From the NCBI RefSeq assembly GCF_016908415.1, contig NZ_JAFBDW010000004.1:124001-188000 (forward strand): a stretch of DNA of 64,000 nt, read 5' to 3'. A model generated the notes under the pieces. That model made no database searches. It was given only the letters and a program-made list of their open reading frames with translations, and had not been told where the DNA came from. Positions 18,291 to 26,405 of the stretch are shown piece after piece (position 1 is the first letter of the stretch; each line of letters opens with the position of its first letter). The DNA is from Caldicoprobacter guelmensis. GTDB taxonomy: Bacteria > Bacillota > Clostridia > Caldicoprobacterales > Caldicoprobacteraceae. Made by a program: the position numbers and the translations under genes.

Positions 18291-19736
18291 ATGGAAAAAA
18301 AGCAGCAGGAGTTTGTTACTCATATAACTCCCAGGGAGGAAGATTTTTCGCAGTGGTATACCGATGTGATTTTAAAGGCAGACCTAGTGGATTATGCTCC
18401 CGTAAAAGGGTGCATGGTGATCAAACCGTATGGGTATGCCATATGGGAGAACATTCAAAAAGAGTTAGATGCGCGGTTTAAGGCTACCGGTCATAAAAAC
18501 GCTTATTTCCCGCTATTCATACCCGAGAGCTTGCTTAGGAAAGAAGCTGAGCATGTGGAGGGCTTTGCACCCGAGGTGGCCTGGGTGACCCGTGGTGGGA
18601 GTGAAGAGCTGGCTGAGCCTTTGGTGGTAAGGCCTACTTCAGAGACTATCATATGTGCCATGTATGCCAAATGGGTCCAGTCTTACAGGGATTTGCCTAT
18701 CCTTTACAACCAGTGGTGCAATGTAGTGCGCTGGGAAAAATCGACCAGGCCTTTTTTGAGAACTGCTGAGTTCCTGTGGCAAGAAGGCCATACCGTCCAT
18801 GCCACCGAAGAAGAAGCAGAAGAAGAAACGCTAAAGATTTTGGGCATTTACAAGGAATTTGCAGAAAACGTGCTGGCTATTCCCGTTGTCGTCGGTCGTA
18901 AGTCTGAGAAGGAAAAGTTTGCTGGCGCTCTACGCACTTATACCATGGAGGCTATGATGCAAGATGGCAAAGCACTTCAAGCAGGAACTTCGCACAATTT
19001 AGGTCAGCACTTTGCCAAGGTGTTTGATATCCAGTATTTGGATAGGGATGGGCAACTCAAATACGCATGGCAGACTTCATGGGGCGTATCCACTCGACTG
19101 ATAGGCGCCATAATAATGGTGCACGGGGATGAGCGCGGCTTGGTACTGCCTCCTAAAGTTGCCCCTGTACAGGTAGTAATAATACCTATTGCCATGCATA
19201 AAGAGGGGGTCCTTGATAAAGCCAGAGAGATGTACAAGATAATTGCCGATGCCGGCATTCGTGTAGAAATTGACGACAGGGATACACAGACGCCGGGGTG
19301 GAAATTTAATGAGTGGGAACTCAAAGGCGTACCGATACGGCTCGAAATAGGGCCTAAGGACATAGAGAAGAACCAGGTGGTGCTGGTACGACGTGACAGC
19401 TTTGAGAAGATATCTGTACCCATGGATGGCGTTGTACAGGCTATAAACGATATGCTGGTTGATGTGCATAAGGGCATATACGACAAGGCCTTGAAAATGC
19501 GAGAGAATTTCACTCACGTGGCACATAATTTTGATGAGTTTAAAGAAGCTATAGAGGTAAAGAAAGGTTTTGTCAAGGCCATGTGGTGTGGCGAAAGGGA
19601 ATGTGAGGACAATATAAAAGCCGAAACCGGGGCCACTACACGATGTATACCCTTTGAGCAGGAGCATATAGGCGATAGCTGCGTTTATTGTGGGCGCCCG
19701 GCCAAACACATGGTGTACTTTGCCAGGGCGTATTAA
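18291..19736 (+). CDS. proS: prolyl-tRNA synthetase, archaeal/eukaryotic type
   Basis: 481 residues, class II synthetase that charges tRNA-Pro. It belongs to the shorter ProS type (no editing insertion): motif 2 region VVRWEKSTRPFLRTAEFLWQEGHT, motif 3 with GTSHNLGQHFAKVF and TRLIGAIIMVHGD, then an anticodon domain and a C-terminal zinc-like domain (CGERECED ... CVYCGRPA) ending in Tyr. This type is found in archaea, eukaryotes and some Firmicutes. AAGGAAGGAG lies 8 bases before the ATG. Monocistronic, with its own promoter and a downstream hairpin. Confidence 0.96.
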   Translation: MEKKQQEFVTHITPREEDFSQWYTDVILKADLVDYAPVKGCMVIKPYGYAIWENIQKELDARFKATGHKNAYFPLFIPESLLRKEAEHVEGFAPEVAWVTRGGSEELAEPLVVRPTSETIICAMYAKWVQSYRDLPILYNQWCNVVRWEKSTRPFLRTAEFLWQEGHTVHATEEEAEEETLKILGIYKEFAENVLAIPVVVGRKSEKEKFAGALRTYTMEAMMQDGKALQAGTSHNLGQHFAKVFDIQYLDRDGQLKYAWQTSWGVSTRLIGAIIMVHGDERGLVLPPKVAPVQVVIIPIAMHKEGVLDKAREMYKIIADAGIRVEIDDRDTQTPGWKFNEWELKGVPIRLEIGPKDIEKNQVVLVRRDSFEKISVPMDGVVQAINDMLVDVHKGIYDKALKMRENFTHVAHNFDEFKEAIEVKKGFVKAMWCGERECEDNIKAETGATTRCIPFEQEHIGDSCVYCGRPAKHMVYFARAY

Positions 19737-19799
19737 GCCTGCTATGAAAGTGAGCAGGGTATTTCTAGATGATACAGTAAGCTATAGGGTTAAAATAAA

Positions 19800-19840
19800 T
19801 TCCCAGGCTGCATGAATGTCGGATTCAAGCAGCCTGGGAA
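19800..19840 (+). terminator. stem-loop downstream of proS
   Basis: TTCCCAGGCTGC and GCAGCCTGGGAA form a perfect 12-bp stem, with a smaller inner stem (TGAAT/ATTCA). The T tract after it is poor, so it may be a terminator or an RNA 3'-end stabiliser. Confidence 0.6.
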
Positions 19841-19854
19841 AGTAAAATTTCTAC

Positions 19855-19883
19855 TTTACAAAACGGCTGTATTGGGTTATAAT
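19855..19883 (+). promoter_or_regulatory. tRNA-Ala promoter
   Basis: TTTACA, 17-base spacer, TATAAT, about 33 bases upstream of the mature tRNA 5' end. Confidence 0.75.
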
Positions 19884-19915
19884 ATAACTCGCTGACTGAT
19901 ACAAGTCAATATCGT

Positions 19916-19991
19916 GGGGCTATAGCTCAGTTGGGAGAGCGCAACACTGGCAGTGTTGAGGTCAGGGGTTCGAATCCCCTTAGCTCCACCA
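19916..19991 (+). tRNA. tRNA-Ala (anticodon GGC)
   Basis: 76-base cloverleaf: acceptor GGGGCTA/TAGCTCC, D-arm with AGCTCAGTTGGGAGAGC, anticodon stem CAACA/TGTTG with loop CTGGCAG, T-arm GGTTCGAATCC and encoded CCA. Confidence 0.97.
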
Positions 19992-20000
19992 GTTGTGAGA

Positions 20001-20031
20001 CCGCCTGATGAATAAGTCAGGTGGAGTTTTT
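20001..20031 (+). terminator. terminator of tRNA-Ala
   Basis: CCGCCTGA pairs with TCAGGTGG (one wobble), followed by AGTTTTTG and more T residues. Confidence 0.85.
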
Positions 20032-20087
20032 GTTTTTGGGTGTAGTTGTATAAGCATTTTTTTATATTTAAAGGGAAGGGGAGTATT

Positions 20088-22904
20088 ATGAAACAATGTC
20101 TTAAAAGATTAGACGAAATGAGGAACAAAAACCTTGGTTATTGGGGTAGAAGGATTATATCCCAGATCGAGTATGGGCTTAAATTGTCAGAGGTAAAGGA
20201 ACATCAGTTTGATGGGCTACTTGCAAGAGTCATTGATTTTGTGTACGAGGATTTCAGCAAAGAAGGTGCCATCACAAGGTCCACCTGTGAGAAAGCTGAA
20301 GAGATGATGGCAGAGCTTTCACAGGAGGCCAAGAAATTTAAAGTAATTTGCGCTGCTCACGCTCACATCGACATGAACTGGATGTGGCGCTGGGACGAGA
20401 CGGTGATGGTTACCTTGGATACCTTCAGAACCGTGCTCAACCTGATGAAGGAATATCCTGACTTTACCTTTTCGCAGTCACAGGCGTCTGTGTATAAAAT
20501 ATTGGAGGATTACGCGCCCGAGATGCTGGAGGAGGTTAAAAGTAGGATTAAGGAGGGGCGATGGGAAGTTACAGCTTCCACTTGGGTTGAAGCAGATAAA
20601 AATATGCCCAACGGCGAGAGCATGGCTCGGCATATATTGTATACCAAGAGATACTTGTCAAGGTTACTGGATATTGACCCTGAAGTCTTGAACCTGGATT
20701 TTGAGCCCGATACCTTTGGTCATAATCAGAATGTGCCGGAAATTTTGCGTAGTGGAGGAGTTAAATATTATTACCATTGCAGGGGTTATGAAGGGCATTA
20801 TCTCTATAAATGGGTAGCGCCTTCAGGTAAGTACATAATAGCATACAGAGAACCATTTTGGTACAATGCTGAGATTCGTCCAGATATGGCATTATATGTA
20901 CCCAAGTTTTGTACACAACACAATTTAGATACCATGTTGAAGGTATACGGTGTGGGTGATCACGGTGGTGGGCCAACCCGTAGGGACTTGGAGCGGATCA
21001 TAGATATGAATAGTTGGCCGGTATTTCCGCAGATTCGCTTTGGCACCTTTGCAGAGTTTTACAGGCAAGTGGAAAGGATTGCTGATGAGCTGCCTGAGGT
21101 GAAGGGAGAACGCAATTTCATATTCACGGGGTGTTATACCAGCCAATCCAGGATTAAGATGGCCAACCGTATCAGCGAGGCAGCGCTAAATGAGGCAGAG
21201 ATGTTTAATGTGTTTTCAAGCTTTTGTGCTGGATACAGATATGATGGCAAGGCTTTTGAAAGCGCATGGCGCAATGTTCTTTTCAACCAATTCCACGACA
21301 TTATTCCGGGTTCGGGGACAATAGATACCAGGGAGTATGCCATGGGGCTTTTCCAGAACACCATGGCCATAGCAGGTAGTAGGAGAAGTCTGTCTCTGCA
21401 AGCCATTGCTGCACAGATAGATACGTCAAAGTTTGTAGTATGTGAAGAGGAGGATAGGGATAGCATATCTGAAGGAGCTGGAGCGGGATTTGGCGTAGAA
21501 TGGTTTAGAGTGACCCAAGCCGAGAGGGGTAGGGGTAAGACTCGCATATTCCATATATTTAATTCTGCACCGGTAGAGAGAGAAGAAGCCGCCGAGATAG
21601 TGGTTTGGGATTGGTTAGGCGACGTAAATAGGATGGTTTTTAGGGATGTGCAAGGCAATAGGGTAGAGCACCAGATTTTGGATAAGGGTTTTAATTCTTA
21701 CTGGGGACACCACTATATCAGGGTGCTCATTAAGGCAAGTGTTCCTGCATGCGGCTACAATACTTACATTTTGACAGAAGATGAGAAAGTGGATACGGCA
21801 TTCCCCTTCCCCAGGGATCCGCGGATAGAAGGTATAGACCAGTTTATTCTCGAAAACGATCATATAAAAGCTGTATTCAGTAGCCGTGATGCATCAATTG
21901 TATCGTTGGTAGATAAATCTACAGGAGAAGAGTTTATAAAAGGGAAACCTGCTGGCATCTTTAGGTTGATTGAAGAAGACTCAAGTAAGGGTATGACAGC
22001 GTGGGTGGTAGGGCGTCACATGAACGTGATTGACTTGACCCAAGATGTGAAGATTAAAAAGGTAATGTATGGAGCAGGCAATATCAGGCAGTCAATTGCA
22101 TATGAGTGTTCTTTCAGGGATTCCAGCTTGAAGGTAACTGTTTCGCTGGATTATAACAGTCCTATGCTGCGCTATGATGTGCAGTGCGACTGGCATGAGG
22201 TAGGCAAACCTGGTATAAGCGTACCCCAGCTTAGCTTCTACATGCCTCTCGCATATGAGTGTTCGTGCTATAAGTACGATATTCCATTTGGCACAATAGA
22301 GCGAGAGGGGATGGACAGGGATGTGCCGGCCAACAGCTGGGCCTTAGGAGTGAGGAAGCAGCCGGGCGGGAAATCGGTAATGCTCGTCACGGATACCAAA
22401 TACGGGTTCAGGTGTGTGGACGATTCCATGTCCATTACCTTGATACGCAGCTCTTATGATCCGGATCCTTACCCCGAGTTTGGGGTACACAAGTTCAGCT
22501 TTGCCGTCTGTCTGGTGGATAATGCCAGCAGCAAAGAGCTTATCCAGAAGGCATATAACTTCAATCATCCGTTGAGCGTTATTTCCTCTTCCGTGCACCA
22601 AGGCTTGCTGCCGGCTTTAGGCAGTTTTATGAGCCTGGAGGAAGGGGATGTGGTAATTTCGGCTGTTAAGCTGGCTGAGGACCAGGGTAAAGTAAGGCGA
22701 GTTGTGGTGAGAGCTTACGAACCTGAGGGCAAGGCGGCTAAAGTCACGCTCAGTTTGTGGAAACAGCCGGTGAGGGCTTATTATGTGGACTTAAACGAGT
22801 GTAAGATAGACAACGGCCTTAACATTTTTGTTTATGGTGAGCGTGTGTCATTTGAGGTTCAACCCTATAGCATTGCCAGCATATGCGTTGAATTTGAAGA
22901 GTAG
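20088..22904 (+). CDS. GH38 alpha-mannosidase
   Basis: About 938 residues, cytoplasmic (no signal peptide). The metal-site motif AHAHIDMNWMWRWDET (about residue 90) and the nucleophile region FEPDTFGHN (about 207) are typical of GH38, as is NQFHDIIPGSG near residue 400. The C-terminal half is beta-sandwich. It removes alpha-mannosyl residues, probably from imported oligosaccharides. The ATG was chosen for AAGGGGAG just upstream; the longer open frame starts 14 codons earlier inside the tRNA-Ala downstream region. It is closed by a strong terminator, so it is separate from the LacI-regulated genes that follow. Confidence 0.93.
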   Translation: MKQCLKRLDEMRNKNLGYWGRRIISQIEYGLKLSEVKEHQFDGLLARVIDFVYEDFSKEGAITRSTCEKAEEMMAELSQEAKKFKVICAAHAHIDMNWMWRWDETVMVTLDTFRTVLNLMKEYPDFTFSQSQASVYKILEDYAPEMLEEVKSRIKEGRWEVTASTWVEADKNMPNGESMARHILYTKRYLSRLLDIDPEVLNLDFEPDTFGHNQNVPEILRSGGVKYYYHCRGYEGHYLYKWVAPSGKYIIAYREPFWYNAEIRPDMALYVPKFCTQHNLDTMLKVYGVGDHGGGPTRRDLERIIDMNSWPVFPQIRFGTFAEFYRQVERIADELPEVKGERNFIFTGCYTSQSRIKMANRISEAALNEAEMFNVFSSFCAGYRYDGKAFESAWRNVLFNQFHDIIPGSGTIDTREYAMGLFQNTMAIAGSRRSLSLQAIAAQIDTSKFVVCEEEDRDSISEGAGAGFGVEWFRVTQAERGRGKTRIFHIFNSAPVEREEAAEIVVWDWLGDVNRMVFRDVQGNRVEHQILDKGFNSYWGHHYIRVLIKASVPACGYNTYILTEDEKVDTAFPFPRDPRIEGIDQFILENDHIKAVFSSRDASIVSLVDKSTGEEFIKGKPAGIFRLIEEDSSKGMTAWVVGRHMNVIDLTQDVKIKKVMYGAGNIRQSIAYECSFRDSSLKVTVSLDYNSPMLRYDVQCDWHEVGKPGISVPQLSFYMPLAYECSCYKYDIPFGTIEREGMDRDVPANSWALGVRKQPGGKSVMLVTDTKYGFRCVDDSMSITLIRSSYDPDPYPEFGVHKFSFAVCLVDNASSKELIQKAYNFNHPLSVISSSVHQGLLPALGSFMSLEEGDVVISAVKLAEDQGKVRRVVVRAYEPEGKAAKVTLSLWKQPVRAYYVDLNECKIDNGLNIFVYGERVSFEVQPYSIASICVEFEE

Positions 22905-22922
22905 AGGAATGTGTGACGTTAT

Positions 22923-22949
22923 CCCCCGACATTTTGGTCGGGGGTTTTT
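22923..22949 (+). terminator. terminator after alpha-mannosidase
   Basis: CCCCCGAC and GTCGGGGG form an 8-bp GC-rich stem followed by TTTTT. Confidence 0.93.
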
Positions 22950-22960
22950 CTTTCCAAATC

Positions 22961-23010
22961 TTGACGTGTACACGATGCTAAGTTATAATAATAATTGAAC
23001 TGGTTCAATT
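22961..23010 (+). promoter_or_regulatory. lacI-family gene promoter with overlapping operator
   Basis: TTGACG, 17-base spacer and TATAAT, followed 3 bases later by the inverted repeat AATTGAAC-TG-GTTCAATT (22993-23010). The operator covers the likely transcription start, pointing to autorepression. The same TTGAAC half-site recurs at 24126. Confidence 0.85.
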
Positions 23011-23035
23011 TTTGTAGGACATGTAGGGGAAAGAG

Positions 23036-24040
23036 ATGGCTGTAACTATTCGTGATGTGGCAAAGCGAGCAGGGGTATCTTTGGGTACGGTGTCCCGATA
23101 CCTCAATGGGTATAAGCTTCGTGAGGAAAACCGTATAAAGGTTGAGAAAGCCATCCAGGAATTGGGCTTTAAACAGAATATCATTGCTAAAGGCCTCAAA
23201 AGCAACCGTTCCATGACCATCGGAGTGGTGATTGACGATTTTACAAACATTTTTTGCACTTCTATCGTAACTGCTATAGAAAGGACTGTGGAAAAGGAGA
23301 ATTACAGCATCATATTGTGCGATTATGAGGGGGATACTGAGAAGCTGGAGCAGAAGCTCAACTTTCTGAGGGACCGTTTGGTTGATGGACTTGTACTTTT
23401 TTCCAACAATGCTCATTTGAGTATAATGGATAAGTATATTCAGGACGGGATTCCGATAGTAATAGTAAATGAAGATATCCCTGGTTTTAATACCGATAAA
23501 GTGCTGGTGGACAATGTTGGGGCTTCATTCAGGGCGGTTGAAAGGTTTATCCATTCCAACCATACCAAAATCGCCATAATCAATGGTCCACCTAGTTCAT
23601 GGGTCAGCCAGCAGAGGTTTGAGGGGTATAAACAAGCGCTGGAGGCATATAATCTGCCGGTTGAATCCCGTTGGATCAAGTACGGCAATTTCACTACGGT
23701 GGGAGGTTATCTGGCAGCAAAGGAATTTTTTGAAGGGCCTGATATTCCAACTGCGTTGTATGTGACCAATTATTACATGACGCTGGGAACTGTAATGGCT
23801 ATTCATGAACTGAATATTAAGGTTCCCCAGGAACTATCTCTTATAGGTTTCGATTATTTCGAGTTGTCAGATGTTATAAAACCTCCTTTGACGGTAATTG
23901 AACAGCCGGTTGTCAAAATGGGTGAAATAGCTGGCAATCTCATATTGAAGAGGATAAAGGGGGATTATACGGGTTACCCCGAGGTACACAGGCTTCATAC
24001 CAGGATGATTGTGAGGGATTCGGTAAGAGTCATTTCTTAA
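23036..24040 (+). CDS. LacI-family transcriptional regulator
   Basis: 334 residues. The N-terminal helix-turn-helix reads TIRDVAKRAGVSLGTVSRYLNG and the hinge helix is present (about residues 50-58). The rest is a periplasmic-binding-protein-like effector domain. It likely represses the fucoside genes downstream and its own promoter; the effector is probably a sugar from that pathway. GGGGAAAGAG sits before the ATG. A 7-bp hairpin (CTTAACT/AGTTAAG) overlaps the stop. Confidence 0.94.
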   Translation: MAVTIRDVAKRAGVSLGTVSRYLNGYKLREENRIKVEKAIQELGFKQNIIAKGLKSNRSMTIGVVIDDFTNIFCTSIVTAIERTVEKENYSIILCDYEGDTEKLEQKLNFLRDRLVDGLVLFSNNAHLSIMDKYIQDGIPIVIVNEDIPGFNTDKVLVDNVGASFRAVERFIHSNHTKIAIINGPPSSWVSQQRFEGYKQALEAYNLPVESRWIKYGNFTTVGGYLAAKEFFEGPDIPTALYVTNYYMTLGTVMAIHELNIKVPQELSLIGFDYFELSDVIKPPLTVIEQPVVKMGEIAGNLILKRIKGDYTGYPEVHRLHTRMIVRDSVRVIS

Positions 24041-24125
24041 CTTTAGCAGTTAAGATAAACTTTAATACCTAAATAAATAGTAGCTATGTTCCTCTAAATA
24101 TGTTTTTTAATTGTTTACCTTCAAT

Positions 24126-24139
24126 TTGAACCGTTTCAA
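24126..24139 (+). promoter_or_regulatory. LacI-type operator before the GHL6-like hydrolase gene
   Basis: TTGAACCGTTTCAA is an inverted repeat with the central CG typical of LacI-family operators and shares its TTGAAC half-site with the operator at 22993. It lies about 95 bases upstream of the hydrolase start. Confidence 0.75.
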
Positions 24140-24233
24140 TTTTGAGGTTAATCTGTTAGAAAGAATGGATTGTATTTTTGACTACTTGTTTTTTGAAAAA
24201 ACTAAAAACAAATTTAATGGAAAGGGAGATAAC

Positions 24234-26210
24234 ATGGGTAAATTACGGTTCAGACAGGTCCATCTGGATTTTCACACTTCTGAGAAGATTGTGGAGGTGG
24301 GGAATGCTTTTGACCCTCAGGAGTTTGCTAACACTTTAAAAGAAGCCGGGGTTGACTCCATTACCTGCTTTGCCAGATGCCACCACGGCATGATTTACTA
24401 TGACACTAAATTCCCTGCGCGGCATCCGGGGCTTAAAAGAGACCTCTTGCGTGAGCAAATAGAAGCGTGCCATGCAGTGGGCATTCGCGTGCCCATTTAT
24501 ATAACCGTGGGCTGGGATGAATACATGGCAAAGCGGCATCCAGAGTGGCTAGAGAGGATGCCGGATGGCAGGCCTTATGGTGCAGGACCTTTAGAGGCGG
24601 GATGGAAGCATTTATGCTTTAATACTCCGTACATCGACTATGTGGAGGAACAGACCATTGAAGTTTTGGAAAAGTTCGGGGATGAGGTGGATGGCTTGTT
24701 CTTTGATATAATAATACAACATCCTTGTTGCTGCAGCTATTGCATGGAAGGGATGGAACGAGCGGGATTAAACCCTGAAGACCCGGAGGATCGCAAAAAG
24801 TTTGCCAAACAGGTCCTGGATGCTTTCAAGAGAAGGATGACGGCCACTGTGCGCAGATACAATAAAGACTGTACCATTTTCTACAATGCGGGACACATTG
24901 GTCCCTCGATTAGGGGTACGTTGGATACATATACCCATTTGGAGTTGGAATCCCTTCCTAGTGGTGGGTGGGGATACGAGCATTTTCCCATCACTGTGAG
25001 GTATGCCAGGAATTTGGGATACGAATATCTGGGGATGACCGGCAGGTTCCATAAGTCGTGGGCCGATTTCGGTGGGTTTAAGAATCAGGCAGCCCTGGAA
25101 TACGAATGCTTTACGGCTCTGGCTCATGGGGCTAAGTGTTCCATAGGCGATCAGCTTCATCCCAGCGGGGCTATAAATAAAGCCACATACAAGCTTATTG
25201 GTAGCGTGTATAACCAGGTTAAAGAGAAGGAACCATGGTGCGATGATGTCACTGCGGTGACCGAGATAGGGGTGTTCACGCCTGAAGCGATTGAGGAAGA
25301 ATCTGGTGTGAGGCTTCATCCATCCTTGAGAGGCGCTTACAAAATGTTGGAGGAGTCGCATTATCAGTTTGACGTAATCGATGAGCAGATGGATTTCAGC
25401 CGTTACAGAGTCATCATTCTTCCTGATGTAATCACTCTGGATGAGGCCCTAAAAGATAAACTGGAAAGTTACGTTGCAAACGGTGGTAAGCTGCTGCTCT
25501 CATATAAATCCGGGATGGCAAGAGGTCAACAACAATTTGTGCTGTCTGGTATGGGAGTTGAGCTGGTAGGCGATGCCGAATACTCGCCCGACTATGTGGT
25601 GGCAGGTGAGGCCATAAATCAGGGCCTGTTTAATACAGAGTATGTCATGTATGACAGGGGCTTATGGGTAAAGCCTCAGGAAGGGACCAAAGTGTTGGCC
25701 TCAATCTGGAATCCTTATTTCAACAGAAGTTACAAACATTTTTGTTCCCATCGTCAGACGCCACCTGAAAAGGAAAGTGGGTATCCGGCGGTTACGCAGA
25801 AAGGTTCCGTCATCTATTTTGCACACCCTATCTTTTCAATGTATCACAAGCACGGAGCAAGGGTTTATAAGCAGCTGGTGGTAAACGCTTTGAGGCTGCT
25901 TTTGCCTGATAAGCTGGTTGAAACCAATGCTCCTACCACGGCGCATATGCTATTGAATTACCAGGAGCCCTATAACCGGTATGTTCTCCACATCCTCCAT
26001 TATATTCCTCAAAGACGGTGCGAGGAAATAGACATTATAGAAGACGTCATTCCTCTGTGTAACGTAGAGGTGAAGGTAAAGCTTCCTTCAAAGCCTGAAA
26101 GGGTGTACTGTGCACCTAAAGGCACACAGCTGGATTTTGAGTATACAGATGGATATGTAAAAGTGGTGGTGCCGAAAGTTGAAGGACACGAGATGGTGGT
26201 GTTTGAATAA
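24234..26210 (+). CDS. GHL6-like glycoside hydrolase with beta-galactosidase trimerisation-like domain, possible alpha-L-fucosidase
   Basis: About 658 residues, no signal peptide. The N-terminal half is a TIM-barrel-like region of the hypothetical glycosyl hydrolase 6 type (DGLFFDIII...CCCSYC, GHLELESLPSGGWGY region). The next part (about 380-600) resembles a glutamine amidotransferase-like trimerisation domain (VIILPDVITLDE, ANGGKLLLSYKSG). Start ATG follows AAAGGGAGAT. The longer open frame upstream runs through the operator and is not believed. The adjacent L-fucose isomerase gene and shared LacI control suggest it releases L-fucose or a related sugar; catalytic residues cannot be assigned with certainty. 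Confidence 0.7.
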   Translation: MGKLRFRQVHLDFHTSEKIVEVGNAFDPQEFANTLKEAGVDSITCFARCHHGMIYYDTKFPARHPGLKRDLLREQIEACHAVGIRVPIYITVGWDEYMAKRHPEWLERMPDGRPYGAGPLEAGWKHLCFNTPYIDYVEEQTIEVLEKFGDEVDGLFFDIIIQHPCCCSYCMEGMERAGLNPEDPEDRKKFAKQVLDAFKRRMTATVRRYNKDCTIFYNAGHIGPSIRGTLDTYTHLELESLPSGGWGYEHFPITVRYARNLGYEYLGMTGRFHKSWADFGGFKNQAALEYECFTALAHGAKCSIGDQLHPSGAINKATYKLIGSVYNQVKEKEPWCDDVTAVTEIGVFTPEAIEEESGVRLHPSLRGAYKMLEESHYQFDVIDEQMDFSRYRVIILPDVITLDEALKDKLESYVANGGKLLLSYKSGMARGQQQFVLSGMGVELVGDAEYSPDYVVAGEAINQGLFNTEYVMYDRGLWVKPQEGTKVLASIWNPYFNRSYKHFCSHRQTPPEKESGYPAVTQKGSVIYFAHPIFSMYHKHGARVYKQLVVNALRLLLPDKLVETNAPTTAHMLLNYQEPYNRYVLHILHYIPQRRCEEIDIIEDVIPLCNVEVKVKLPSKPERVYCAPKGTQLDFEYTDGYVKVVVPKVEGHEMVVFE

Positions 26211-26248
26211 GGCGTAAAATGATGAGATGCCGTTTATGCCTGTGAAAG

Positions 26249-26278
26249 TTGATATAATGCTGTTGGGAAAAATATACA
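26249..26278 (+). promoter_or_regulatory. possible promoter for fucI
   Basis: TTGATA, an 18-base spacer and TATACA. Weak; fucI could also be read from the upstream hydrolase transcript. No terminator was recognised between the two genes. Confidence 0.3.
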
Positions 26279-26405
26279 TGCTCAGAAGCGATTGGATTGG
26301 CGAAACCACTCCATCCTTAAATTGTGAATTCCGTTTTGAGTAGCAAAATAGGTTTTTTTACACTGAAATCAAAAATTTAAAATACATAAAAGAGGAGGAG
26401 ATTTT

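Noticed and set aside
24111..24233. Longer start for the GHL6-like gene
   Set aside because: The upstream frame crosses the LacI operator and lacks a ribosome site; the ATG at 24234 has AAAGGGAG.
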